From JAFDYH01 sp049840875 (GTDB lineage: Bacteria > Bacteroidota > Bacteroidia > Chitinophagales > Chitinophagaceae), in assembly GCA_049840875.1 (NCBI GenBank), contig JASGJE010000011.1, forward strand, positions 496,001 to 560,000: 64,000 nucleotides of DNA, in the 5' to 3' direction. Position numbers and translations under genes: made by a program. The notes beneath the pieces are model-generated. The model made no database searches and was not told the DNA's origin. It was given only the letters and a program-made list of their open reading frames with translations. Each line of letters begins with the position of its first letter. The first letter of the stretch is position 1. Positions 18,402 through 27,992 of this stretch are shown here, piece by piece.

Positions 18402-18782
18402 CTATGCAATCTTTAATACTTTTTTTGCCTTATCCAGGATTGCTTCGGGGTCAAATGGTTTCGTCATATAAATATCCGCTCCAACTTCCTGCCCGCGTTG
18501 GCGATCCAGTTCCTGGCCTTTTGCAGTAAGCAGAATTATAAAAACATCAGTAAGCTGCAATTCTTTTTTTATTCTGCGGCAGACTTCCATACCATTCATC
18601 TTCGGCATCATTACATCGAGAAATACAAGATCTGGCTTTTCTTCTTCAATAATGCCTAATGCTTCTTCGCCGTTTTCTGCCGTTAAAAATTCAACACCTT
18701 CGTCCTCGAGCTCTTCCAGTGTTTGCTCAATCAGCATTCTAATGTGCGATTCATCGTCTACGATTAATATTTTCTGCGCCAT
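18402..18782 (-). CDS. Single-domain response regulator
   Basis: Starting at ATG 18782 gives 126 residues, exactly one receiver domain. It has the acidic pair in VDDESH, phospho-acceptor Asp56 (VFLDVMMPKMNG), a conserved Thr (LLTAKGQ) and the switch Lys (YMTKPFDP). There is no output domain. A longer in-frame start at 18851 would overlap the kinase's 3' end and adds no receiver sequence, so I reject it. The kinase stop is 25 bases upstream and the cyclase begins 41 bases downstream, so the regulator probably shuttles phosphate or contacts the cyclase. All residues needed for phosphorylation are present. Confidence 0.92.
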   Translation of the reverse strand: MAQKILIVDDESHIRMLIEQTLEELEDEGVEFLTAENGEEALGIIEEEKPDLVFLDVMMPKMNGMEVCRRIKKELQLTDVFIILLTAKGQELDRQRGQEVGADIYMTKPFDPEAILDKAKKVLKIA

Positions 18783-18807
18783 ATTGTGTGTGATATACTT
18801 CTTTATT

Positions 18808-21800
18808 TTATTGATACACCAAAAAGACAACGTTTTCCAAACCTTTTTCAAAGCGGAGCGTTTGTACTATTTCCTGTTTACCCGAAAGCACGGAATTGAT
18901 CATGATAATATCAGGTTGCGTCGCAACTGCTTTTTCTACAAGCTCTTTACCATCAGATTCAACGACATAATAACCTTTTGCTTTAAGCACATCAGTTAAC
19001 GTATTCACAGTACCGCTATCCTCGTCTACTACCATTACTTTTTTCTTTGACTTTCCCTGCTCCAGCAAATCACCGATTTCATTGAACAAAAGATTAGTAT
19101 CTATTGGCTTTGTCAGGTAACGATCAACGCCGATGCGATAGCCTCTTGATTTATCCTGGACAATCGATAAAACGATAATCGGTATATCCATTGTCAGCGG
19201 ATCATTTTTTAATACAGCCGCCACATCGAAGCCATTCATCTCCGGCATCATAATATCAAGAATAACAAGGTCTGGTTTCAGCGCTCTTACTTTTGTTACG
19301 GCTTCTTTTCCATTAGCAGCTTCTTCTATGATATAACCGGCATCGCTCAACTCCTGGTGTAAAAGCGAACGGATCGAGTCATCATCATCTACAATCAGCA
19401 CGGTAGCTTTCCTGCCTTGCGTATTCAGGTTCGATTGTGCGACCTGCTCCTTCAATTGTTTCACCAATTCATTGAATTGAATCGGTTTTACAGTATGTGC
19501 CTTTACAATCGGTAATGCAAAAGAAAATGTACTGCCTTTTCCCTGTTCGCTATCTAACCATATGCGGCCACCATGATGCTCCACTATTTCTTTGCAGATG
19601 GGTAATCCTAATCCAGTGCCCTTAGGCTTATCCGTTAGTGTATCTCCACCTACTTGTTTGAATTGTTCGAATACAGCGCCATAATCTTCCTTTGCGATGC
19701 CAATACCTGTATCCGTTACACTCACAACAATTTCATCTCCTTGCCGCGATACATTGCATGTCACCTTCCCGTGATTCGTAAACTTTACAGCATTTGAAAG
19801 AAGGTTAACCACTACCTGCATGAGCTTGTCGTGATCACCGGAGATCTCAGGTAAATCATTGGGCAAATGTTTATCAAGTTGTAATCCTTTCTGTTCAAAT
19901 AAGGCAGTCGTGACCGCTGTTGCTCTTTCTACGATTTCATTCAGCGAAACATTTTCCATGTTCCATTCCATTCGTCCCGCTTCAATCTTGGCAAGGTCGA
20001 GCACATCATTGATCAATGACGTTAATCGTTCGCCTTCCGATATAACAACCCCAAGGTTTTCCGTAACCTGTTGCGTAGCCTTTTCTATTTTCGCATCCGA
20101 CTTATCAGTCGCAGGAAATATTCTTTCCTCCAAACGCTTCCTGATAATTTTTGCAAAACCTAATACTGACGTCAACGGCGTCCTTAATTCATGACTAACA
20201 GTAGAAAGAAATGCGCTTTTCGCTTCATTTGCTTTTTCGGCTGCTTTTCGGGCAGTCTCTGCTTCCTGCTTCGCAGCCTGTACTTCTTCAAACAATTTTG
20301 CTTTTCTCAATGCAGTTCCAACGGAAGCGGCGATAGTGCTCAGCAATCGCAAATCGTTTTCATCAAAACGATTTTCCTGCTCTGTAGTTTGTACACTTAA
20401 TACGCCAATATTTTCGTCTCCCACTGCTATCGGCACACCGAGGTAAGATGCAGCAGTGATACCAACAGGTTTTACACCGAGCTGCTCCGTCTTTACTTCA
20501 ATGTCATTATTTATCAGTAATGGTTTTCCTGTCAAAAGAATCTTTGAAGTCAATCCATCACCCAACTTACGTGACGGCATTATCTCACCATACTGGTACG
20601 GGAAACTTATAATCTTTGTTTTGGGGTCAAACATGGAGAGATAAACTATGTTGGCCTTAAACAGCTCTCGCATAGAGTCGCCCACGAGCTTTATCAACTC
20701 ATCGGTATTTATCTGCGATACCAATGCCTGGCTGATGCTGTTCACGGCAGACAGTTCTGCAGCCCGTTGTCCTATTTCCTGTTCCCGTTCATTTAATTTC
20801 CGATAGGCGTTGGCATTATCGATCGCTATACCGGTATAAGTTGCTAAGTTTTGCAGAAGACTTAAATGATATGGCGTGTATGCATTCTTCTGAAAACTTT
20901 GGATTGTGATAATACCAATTACCTGCTCCTGTACAATCAATGGCAAGTAAATTAATGATTGTGGTTCTTCGGCTAACGAGCCATCTTCAAGAATCAGTTC
21001 TTTGGCTTTATCATCATAGTTACTGATATACTTATTGTACTCTGCATGAACATCATTAATGAAAACAGGTTTCCTGTTTTCTATACACCACACGGGGAAT
21101 TGATTTTTATCTTTTGCATCTCTTACATACGGCTTGTAGCGTTTTCCTTTTTCAACTGCGTACTTATATTCGAGCTGTTGTTTCTCGGCGTTGTAAATAC
21201 CAACTCCAAAAATTGTGGCGTCTGCCAATTGATTGATGTTCTCAAATAGCTTTTGAAAAATCGTTTCGAAATCGAGAGAGGCCGTTATCTGTTTACCGAT
21301 TTCACTTAATAGTTCTACATTCTTTTTACCTTTTTCTGTTTCAGAAAGTAATGATTTAGTTTCTTCAAAGAGTTTAGCATTCTCCTCGGCCCGTTGGCTA
21401 AGCTGCACGGTCCTCTCTGAAACAATTTTTTCAAGCTCTTTATGCTTATCCTGGAGATGTTTTGTACGGTATCGTACGAAAAAATAAATAATTGAAACGG
21501 CAATCAGCGCATATAATAAATAAGCCCACCATGTATTATACCAAGGTGGTAATACTGTAAATGAAAAACTCGTTGGGGCGCTTTGCACATCATAAATATT
21601 CTTTGCCTTTACATGAAATGTATAATTGCCCGCAGGAAGATTACCGAATTCACGAAAATTTTGTTTTGTCCATTCACTCCAGGTTCTATCACGTCCTTCC
21701 AGCCATGTTGAAAAAACTGTTTCACTTTCATTTTTGAAGAAAGGTGCGGCATACTGAAAGTAAACGCTGCTCCACTGATGCGAGAATTGTGTTTTATACG

Positions 21801-23850
21801 ATGGCAATGCGAAACCAGAAAAGTAAACGGAGTCTTCATTGAGTTTAATATCACGAATAATAGCGTTAAAAGCTGTATCTGATTTTTCATTCAGGTCACC
21901 ATCATAGCGAATAATTCCCTGTCGCCCGGAAAACCACACAACTTGTTTTCCGTTTTTATCAATTGTTGGGTTGATATACCAAACGGGATAATTTTTTCCT
22001 AATTCTTTAAAAGGCGCATCAATTATTTTTACGCTTCCACCTGTCGACGGCATTTTTACGAATACACCTTTACCGAGGTTGGCCCATGTTCTTCCTGCAG
22101 CATCCACAGGATTATCTGCTGTTCCGTCTGCTTCTTCAGCGATATAATTTTTAAGAAACGCAGCCGTATCCCTTATGAATTTATTTTGTTTGTAATCATA
22201 ATCAAATACAGAATCTTTTTGAGCGAAGAAATAAACCTTTCCATCAAATTCCGCAGTAAATATTGGCTTGTTAGGCAATCCTTCTTTTGCAGACAACACC
22301 TGCACTGAAGATTTTGTAATGCTTATTTTACCATCTTTCCTTTCAGGCTTTACCAATCTTAGTTCGCCAATATTATCGCCCGGCACCCACAAGTATCCTT
22401 CTTTGGTTTCCGGGAAAACGGTGTTACCCGTTCTCAATCCTTCTGCAAATGATTCAACGCTATATTTTGAAGTTTCCGGATTATAACGAACTACTGCCAA
22501 ACCTGACCGTAAACCACAATAAAATACATTCGTATCTATTTTGGAGCGAAGAATCGCTGCGACATGAAACTCATAATTGACCGCTGGTATAACTGGTGTT
22601 GCTTTTAATCCTTCTATTTTTAGCAAACCCTGCTCGGCACCTGCAACAAGAAAATCATTTCTGTTTTTTACAAAATTTCCATTCTGGCCGCTAGTATTTG
22701 GAATTTTTATAAATCGATTAGTTGCAGAATCCAAAAGGAATGCGCCGTTATTTGTGCCGACATAAACCTGGCCATTGTTGTAACCAACGCAAAAAACAGT
22801 TTTAGCAGGCAACCCAAACGATTCATTATAGTAAGTCAATGAAGAACGAAGATCAAATTTTGCAATACCATTAAACAGGGGCATCCATAAATTGCCGTGA
22901 CTATCTTCAAAAACCTGGTTCACTGAATTATCCTGTAGCCCTACAGATTTATCGATGCGTTGAATTAATTTTCCCTGCTTATCAATAATCACCATTCCGT
23001 CATTAAAAGTATTGATCGCGATAAGGCCATTACTCAATACCAGGCCGCCATATAAACTTGTATTAGCTATGTAACGATCAGCTTCTGTTTTAAATGGTAT
23101 GAAATCCTTACCATCAAATAAAAACAGCCCCATGGTACGGGTGCCTATTAAAATGCGCTTATCATCATAATGCAACAAAGCATAAATACGCTCATTGGCA
23201 AACCGTTCACCGTTTGGCACTACGGTAAAACTGTCATTCTTTAAAATACAAAGTCCGCGGCCCCATATCCTGCAATAATATTCTCCATTCGCTGAGCCGC
23301 CTACGTGAAAACCATCTTTACTTTCAATAACCTTAAACGATTTGTAATCCCAGACGAAAAGACAATTGTTGGTACGAAAGAATATACGCCCCTTGAAATT
23401 TTGTGTTTCCCAAACTTCATCAAAATGACGGTCTTTTTCGGGTAACAAATGTTTCAATGAAATAAATTCAAGTTTACCTTTCACACCCGCCGCCAAATAC
23501 CCGATATCACCACTGGTTCCAACATATATCCTGCCATCATCTCCTTTTGCCATACTTCTTGTTTCTGTACGGCCTGGTGGTTTTATCAGTTCCCAATGTT
23601 GCCCGTCAAATACCAGGATTCCAATACTGTTAGCAAAATATAAAACACCTTTATCATCTTCCGCCGTCCACCAGTTTACACCATCAGCATTGTAATCCTG
23701 GTATCGGTAATTGGTAATAAAAGGCAATCCTTTATTTTCCCGGACCTGGCTTTTCGATTCCTTTGAAAAAATCAAAAAAAGAAATGCTAACACACACGGT
23801 GTAAACCGATAGGTGGAAAAACTGAAAAGAATGCGTAGTCGTTTTCGCAT
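18808..23850 (-). CDS. Giant hybrid sensor kinase: propeller, Y_Y_Y, two GAF, HisKA/HATPase, two receivers
   Basis: This 1680-aa protein starts with a signal peptide. About 640 residues of beta-propeller repeats (two-component regulator propeller type) follow, then a Y_Y_Y domain (about 690-765) and one transmembrane helix near 773-793. In the cytoplasm it has a coiled coil, GAF domains at about 855-1000 and 1040-1185, HisKA with phospho-His1220 (SHELRTPL) and HATPase_c with NLLSNAVKFT and GTGLGLPI. Receiver 1 has Asp1532 (VILDIMMPEMNG). Receiver 2 occupies the last 80 residues and has Asn1652 where the phospho-Asp belongs. Unlike Bacteroidota one-component-like HTCS proteins it has no AraC output. 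It is the first gene of the kinase-regulator-cyclase operon. Confidence 0.93.
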   Translation of the reverse strand: MRKRLRILFSFSTYRFTPCVLAFLFLIFSKESKSQVRENKGLPFITNYRYQDYNADGVNWWTAEDDKGVLYFANSIGILVFDGQHWELIKPPGRTETRSMAKGDDGRIYVGTSGDIGYLAAGVKGKLEFISLKHLLPEKDRHFDEVWETQNFKGRIFFRTNNCLFVWDYKSFKVIESKDGFHVGGSANGEYYCRIWGRGLCILKNDSFTVVPNGERFANERIYALLHYDDKRILIGTRTMGLFLFDGKDFIPFKTEADRYIANTSLYGGLVLSNGLIAINTFNDGMVIIDKQGKLIQRIDKSVGLQDNSVNQVFEDSHGNLWMPLFNGIAKFDLRSSLTYYNESFGLPAKTVFCVGYNNGQVYVGTNNGAFLLDSATNRFIKIPNTSGQNGNFVKNRNDFLVAGAEQGLLKIEGLKATPVIPAVNYEFHVAAILRSKIDTNVFYCGLRSGLAVVRYNPETSKYSVESFAEGLRTGNTVFPETKEGYLWVPGDNIGELRLVKPERKDGKISITKSSVQVLSAKEGLPNKPIFTAEFDGKVYFFAQKDSVFDYDYKQNKFIRDTAAFLKNYIAEEADGTADNPVDAAGRTWANLGKGVFVKMPSTGGSVKIIDAPFKELGKNYPVWYINPTIDKNGKQVVWFSGRQGIIRYDGDLNEKSDTAFNAIIRDIKLNEDSVYFSGFALPSYKTQFSHQWSSVYFQYAAPFFKNESETVFSTWLEGRDRTWSEWTKQNFREFGNLPAGNYTFHVKAKNIYDVQSAPTSFSFTVLPPWYNTWWAYLLYALIAVSIIYFFVRYRTKHLQDKHKELEKIVSERTVQLSQRAEENAKLFEETKSLLSETEKGKKNVELLSEIGKQITASLDFETIFQKLFENINQLADATIFGVGIYNAEKQQLEYKYAVEKGKRYKPYVRDAKDKNQFPVWCIENRKPVFINDVHAEYNKYISNYDDKAKELILEDGSLAEEPQSLIYLPLIVQEQVIGIITIQSFQKNAYTPYHLSLLQNLATYTGIAIDNANAYRKLNEREQEIGQRAAELSAVNSISQALVSQINTDELIKLVGDSMRELFKANIVYLSMFDPKTKIISFPYQYGEIMPSRKLGDGLTSKILLTGKPLLINNDIEVKTEQLGVKPVGITAASYLGVPIAVGDENIGVLSVQTTEQENRFDENDLRLLSTIAASVGTALRKAKLFEEVQAAKQEAETARKAAEKANEAKSAFLSTVSHELRTPLTSVLGFAKIIRKRLEERIFPATDKSDAKIEKATQQVTENLGVVISEGERLTSLINDVLDLAKIEAGRMEWNMENVSLNEIVERATAVTTALFEQKGLQLDKHLPNDLPEISGDHDKLMQVVVNLLSNAVKFTNHGKVTCNVSRQGDEIVVSVTDTGIGIAKEDYGAVFEQFKQVGGDTLTDKPKGTGLGLPICKEIVEHHGGRIWLDSEQGKGSTFSFALPIVKAHTVKPIQFNELVKQLKEQVAQSNLNTQGRKATVLIVDDDDSIRSLLHQELSDAGYIIEEAANGKEAVTKVRALKPDLVILDIMMPEMNGFDVAAVLKNDPLTMDIPIIVLSIVQDKSRGYRIGVDRYLTKPIDTNLLFNEIGDLLEQGKSKKKVMVVDEDSGTVNTLTDVLKAKGYYVVESDGKELVEKAVATQPDIIMINSVLSGKQEIVQTLRFEKGLENVVFLVYQ

Positions 23851-24026
23851 GTGGCTTGTCGTTATTGAAAGATGAATTCGTTTGATAGGGGGAAAATGAC
23901 GTAAAGGCTATCTGAGAGCTACCACTACCTTTAGCTATAAATATATACACAAACTTTAATACAACAATACTGAATTTATTCGCATTCCGGCATGGGGCCA
24001 CACTATTGTGGCAAAGGTCGTGATAG

Positions 24027-25259
24027 CTACTGTTTTCTATTCAATGTTTCTTTTTCGAAACCGGCAATTCGCTTGTACTGATTGGCTATTTCTTCGAGCT
24101 CTTGCCGGGAGATTACTTCATCAAGGTTGGTAAATCCGTCCGGCGCACGGTCTTCTACGATTTGCATCACCTGTTCAGGTCCCATCTGCCGGTTTTGTAA
24201 AACAATCTGTGCAGTGGCTGGCAACCGCTCTTCTTCATATCGGCTTAAAGCTCTCGCTATATCGTTTGTAGCTGACAATTCGTTGGCGATGATTTCCGCA
24301 TCCAAAATCGCTTGTGAGCCACCGTTAGAACCAATCGGATACATTGGATGCGCAGCGTCTCCAAGAAGTGTCACGTTATCAAACGACCATCGTGGCAGCG
24401 GGTCTCTGTCACTCATAGGAAATTCATAAATATTTTCCGCTCCTTCAACCAGGGAGGGAATATCCAACCAATCGAATTTCCATCCTTTGTAATGAGCAAG
24501 AATTTTTTCCTTATCACTCTTACGATTCCAATCTCTTTCCTTTAATCCATCTACAGATGGTAAATCCGCAATCCAGTTTATTGTTTGATTACCATTTTCA
24601 TCTGTACCGGGCGAAATAGGATAAGCAACAAATTTTTGCTTCGGACTTCCCGCCATGATCATTGAACTATGGCTAAGAAATGGTTTTGCCTTTGTAATTG
24701 CACGGTGTAATACATTTCCTGAAAAGCGCGGCTCACCTTCTGCGGGGTAAAGCTGGTTGCGAACCGCCGAATGAATACCATCTGCACCGATTAAAACATC
24801 GTAACCTGTTACAACTTCTTTGTTATTATTTCTATGAAAAAAGATTGCCTGATTTTTGTCTGCGTTGAAAGAAAGAAACCGATGACCGGTATAAAAATTG
24901 TCATTACCTATCGCTTCCTTCACTGTGGCATATAACAGTAATTGAAACAATCCTCGGTGAACTGAATACTGTGACCAATGATACCCGGCAAATTTTCCAC
25001 GAGGCTCCTGCCATATCCTTTGACCAAATTTATTATAGTATGCGAGTTCACTTGTTGCAACACCAAGTCGGCTGATTTTTTCCTCTAAACCTAAATCTGT
25101 AAGAATCCGAACGGCATGTGGTAATAAATTAATGCCAACACCCAACGGTTTTATTTCATTTGCTGATTCGTAAATATGAATATTGTTGAAGCCCTTTTGG
25201 TGAAGGCTAAGCGCAGTTGTAAGTCCGCCGATTCCACCGCCAATAATAAGGATCTTCAT
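24027..25259 (-). CDS. FAD-dependent monooxygenase (PhzS/salicylate-hydroxylase-like)
   Basis: This 410-aa flavoprotein has the dinucleotide-binding GGGIGGLTTA at residues 7-16, the class A monooxygenase DG motif (DVLIGADGIHSAVR, about 155) and the FAD ribityl motif (LLGDAAHPMYPIGSNGG, about 296). It lacks a signal peptide and is cytosolic. Class A flavin monooxygenases hydroxylate aromatic or similar rings using NAD(P)H and oxygen; the full motif set and the sequence QAILDAE resemble the 'flavin-dependent oxidoreductase' group that includes PhzS. The substrate cannot be deduced. It is flanked by same-strand genes with gaps of about 105 and 175 bases, so it is probably its own transcription unit. 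Confidence 0.88.
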   Translation of the reverse strand: MKILIIGGGIGGLTTALSLHQKGFNNIHIYESANEIKPLGVGINLLPHAVRILTDLGLEEKISRLGVATSELAYYNKFGQRIWQEPRGKFAGYHWSQYSVHRGLFQLLLYATVKEAIGNDNFYTGHRFLSFNADKNQAIFFHRNNNKEVVTGYDVLIGADGIHSAVRNQLYPAEGEPRFSGNVLHRAITKAKPFLSHSSMIMAGSPKQKFVAYPISPGTDENGNQTINWIADLPSVDGLKERDWNRKSDKEKILAHYKGWKFDWLDIPSLVEGAENIYEFPMSDRDPLPRWSFDNVTLLGDAAHPMYPIGSNGGSQAILDAEIIANELSATNDIARALSRYEEERLPATAQIVLQNRQMGPEQVMQIVEDRAPDGFTNLDEVISRQELEEIANQYKRIAGFEKETLNRKQ

Positions 25260-25365
25260 TTTCGTCAGTCATTTCTTTGAAGAGGGAAGGCAACGAGGCA
25301 TCAAGGCACAAAGTATTTTGACAGCCAACGCATTTTTCATTTTTACTTTTTAGTTTTTACTTTCC

Positions 25366-26649
25366 CTAGTTTCTCGCCTGCTGAAACAATGAACTTACCG
25401 ATGCCCATCCTATTAATTCATCAGACCTCGCTCCAAAGGGGCGATAATACACAAATATCGTGTAGGCATTTTCTGTGCCCCAATAGTTACCTTCTGTACT
25501 TTCATACGAAAACGATTCTCCAGGTTGAATGCTTGTGGGCATCGTTACATAGCTGTAATTAAAAAAGCCCTGTTTTAAAAACAATGTCTGCTCGTAGCAT
25601 CCTTTCGCCGGATTGAATACCATTTTGGCATCCGCATCGTTTGCATAGTCTGTCAGATCACCCATGATGTACACATCTTTACCATCATATGGTTTATTAC
25701 CTGGCGGAAAAAAAGTAAAATGAGTATAGGCATAGTCAGTTTCCCAATAAGGATTTACATTGTCCGATGTTTCGATAGAATAGCGGCCATTCAGATCACG
25801 ATAGTAAACATATAATTGTTGTTGCCGTTCCGCATCCGGACGTAAATAAATATCGTTCCTGTTTTTTGTTGTTTCTAATTTTCCCATCCGGTCACTCATC
25901 AGGCGAAGGCTGCGCAAATCAACCCATCTCCACTCCTTGCCTGCGGGCATGGACGTATAATTTTCATCGCTGTATTCAAAATAATTACCGCGAAAGATTG
26001 TTGGCTTATTCAGGTACAATGCGGTTGACCACATATAGTTTTGTAAAACCACCACCTTCAGATCCTGTGGCCCCATTGTATTGATCTTATTATTCGTTTG
26101 TACCGAGATAAAAAGTTTTTGATATGTCTTCATGCGTTGAGCATTGAATGGTTGTAACACCTGCGCAGCAACACTTATTTTGGGGTCAGCGACTACAATA
26201 CTTTTCACAAAAGCAAGTTGTGAGGTATCTCCATTCAGAAAGACTTTCAACAAATAATTACCGGACCGTGAAGGAAGACAATTGCGATCAGGAACCGCCG
26301 CCTGGTAATGTGTATATCGGGTAAAAGCGATTGATGATTGCCGATAGGTATTGATCCGCACATTGCTGAATCCTTTGATGTAGTCCATCGGGAACAAAAT
26401 CGTTTTGGTCCAGTCTGCATTTCTCAATTCAAAGGTGTAATAATATTGCTTTATGTCACCGTCCATATCATCAAAATCCAATTCAAATTGTTCGCCACCG
26501 TTCAACGTCATCACGGGATAAGTAGAGGGATCACCTGTTTTAAATAATTGTGCCGTACGGATATTTGCCATCGATATTTTATCAGGAGTGGGCTGAGACC
26601 AAGATTGAATGCACCAACACAGCGACAGCAATAAAAGCAAGTTTTTCAT
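25366..26649 (-). CDS. DUF5103 / type IX secretion system Plug-like protein
   Basis: This 427-aa secreted protein has a signal peptide (LLLLSLCWCIQSWSQ) and Bacteroidota DUF5103 features. An early QLFKTGDPSTYPVMTLNGGE segment precedes a beta-sandwich domain with FELRNADWT. The C-terminal half contains DVYIMGDLTDY and YVYYRDLNGRY. Pfam now describes this family as the T9SS Plug protein, after the Flavobacterium protein that closes the Sov (SprA) translocon pore on the periplasmic side. On that basis it points to a type IX secretion system in this organism, although other T9SS genes are outside the window. It is divergent from the FtsX-type permease gene across 107 bases. Confidence 0.82.
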   Translation of the reverse strand: MKNLLLLLSLCWCIQSWSQPTPDKISMANIRTAQLFKTGDPSTYPVMTLNGGEQFELDFDDMDGDIKQYYYTFELRNADWTKTILFPMDYIKGFSNVRINTYRQSSIAFTRYTHYQAAVPDRNCLPSRSGNYLLKVFLNGDTSQLAFVKSIVVADPKISVAAQVLQPFNAQRMKTYQKLFISVQTNNKINTMGPQDLKVVVLQNYMWSTALYLNKPTIFRGNYFEYSDENYTSMPAGKEWRWVDLRSLRLMSDRMGKLETTKNRNDIYLRPDAERQQQLYVYYRDLNGRYSIETSDNVNPYWETDYAYTHFTFFPPGNKPYDGKDVYIMGDLTDYANDADAKMVFNPAKGCYEQTLFLKQGFFNYSYVTMPTSIQPGESFSYESTEGNYWGTENAYTIFVYYRPFGARSDELIGWASVSSLFQQARN

Positions 26650-26729
26650 TTAAAATAAATTTATACAACTGATTGTAATGTAATATTGTAAAAATCTTTT
26701 AAAAAATCACAGAAATCTTTCCGGCAGCT

Positions 26730-26737
26730 TAATTTTG
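26730..26737 (+). promoter_or_regulatory. -7 box for the FtsX-type permease gene
   Basis: TAATTTTG fits TAnnTTTG. Transcription would start near 26743, about 14 bases before the CTG codon at 26757 that I take as the start. The box supports translation beginning before the first in-frame ATG at 26868. Confidence 0.45.
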
Positions 26738-26756
26738 GAAAGACAAAAAATACACT

Positions 26757-27992
26757 CTGAAGGTTGCAAATTTCATAGCGAACCGTATCGCATTTAACCG
26801 GCAAAAATCATTTTCCCGTTTTATCATCCGCTTATCAATTGCGGCTACCGTTATCAGCGTTGCAGCCATGATAATTACCGTGGCGCTTGTAAATGGCTTC
26901 CAGGAGACGATCAGTCAGAAGATATTCAGTTTCTGGGGGCATATACGCGTTACTGATAAACAACCGTTACGTTCAGTCATTGCAGAGCAATATCCCATTC
27001 AAAAAAATGACACAGCTTTTAAAGCGATAAAGAGTTTTCCGGAAGTACAAAGCATTTATCCTTTCGCAACCCGTTATTGTATTTTAAAAACAAAAGATGA
27101 AATCGAAGGCGTGTTGGTAAAAGGGCTCGATCCGTCGTACGACTTCAATCACATCAAGCGTTTTATGAAAGAAGGCCGTTGGTTGAATTTCAGCGACAGC
27201 ACCTATTCACGGGAAATTATAATTTCCACTTACACGGCTGAACAATTAAAACTAAAACTCAATGATCGCATATTGGTTTATTTTATAAAACCGGATGGAA
27301 GTCTGCGACCGGATAAGTTAACTGTAGTTGGCTTATTCAAAACAGGAATTGTAGATTATGACCAGACATTTGCAATCGGCGATATAAAAATGATCCAGCG
27401 ATTGAATGGCTGGCAACCGGATGAGATAGCAGGATATGAAGTATTTCTGAAAGACCTGAACAAAATGGACCAGGTGAGTGAAAGTCTTTATAATCTCGAC
27501 GCTTTTCCGCAAACATGGGATGCAAGAACAACCCGGGATACCAATCCTAATATTTTTGACTGGCTGAAAATGCAGGATAAAACAAGATGGATTTTAATTA
27601 TCCTGGTATTGGTAGTTGCTATCATCAATCTTATTACCTGCCTTATTATCCTGGTATTGGAAAGAGTGAGAATGATTGGCGTGTTGAAAGCAGTAGGAGC
27701 AGATAATTTCACTATTCAAAAAATTTTTCTTCAACATTCTTTATTTATAACGATTACGGGTATTATCATCGGTACAGTCGTGGCCCTTGGATTGCTTTGG
27801 CTGCAGCAATCAACCGGATTTATCAAACTACCGGAAGATGCTTATTATTTAGACACCGTTGCTGTAAAAATAGCGTGGTGGGAAGTTGCGCTCATCTGCG
27901 GTGGCACATTACTTACCTGCTTGCTCATCCTGTTAATTCCCACGATCATAGTAAAACGAATTCAGCCAGTGAAAGCGATACAGTTCAGATAA
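26757..27992 (+). CDS. FtsX-domain ABC transporter permease (LolC/E-like), CTG start
   Basis: The first in-frame ATG (26868) falls inside the first membrane helix. Homologous N-termini have about 37 more residues, which are present here as KVANFIANRIAFNRQKSFSR and onward. The codon at the expected Met is CTG (26757-26759), and an in-frame stop at 26730-26732 excludes anything further upstream. The 411-aa protein has a first helix (about 20-45), a large periplasmic MacB-PCD-like domain and three C-terminal helices with the FtsX pattern (ERVRMIGVLKAVGADN). LolC/E-type permeases extract lipoproteins or act as mechanotransmitters; the partner ATPase is not in the window. The 3' end overlaps the convergent methyltransferase gene by 8 bases. 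Confidence 0.82.
   Translation: MKVANFIANRIAFNRQKSFSRFIIRLSIAATVISVAAMIITVALVNGFQETISQKIFSFWGHIRVTDKQPLRSVIAEQYPIQKNDTAFKAIKSFPEVQSIYPFATRYCILKTKDEIEGVLVKGLDPSYDFNHIKRFMKEGRWLNFSDSTYSREIIISTYTAEQLKLKLNDRILVYFIKPDGSLRPDKLTVVGLFKTGIVDYDQTFAIGDIKMIQRLNGWQPDEIAGYEVFLKDLNKMDQVSESLYNLDAFPQTWDARTTRDTNPNIFDWLKMQDKTRWILIILVLVVAIINLITCLIILVLERVRMIGVLKAVGADNFTIQKIFLQHSLFITITGIIIGTVVALGLLWLQQSTGFIKLPEDAYYLDTVAVKIAWWEVALICGGTLLTCLLILLIPTIIVKRIQPVKAIQFR

Noticed and set aside
25260..25365. A short direct-repeat array (AAGGCAACGAGGCATCAAGGCAC) suggestive of a CRISPR
   Set aside because: Units are only about 8-9 bases, irregular and without spacers; it is low-complexity filler.
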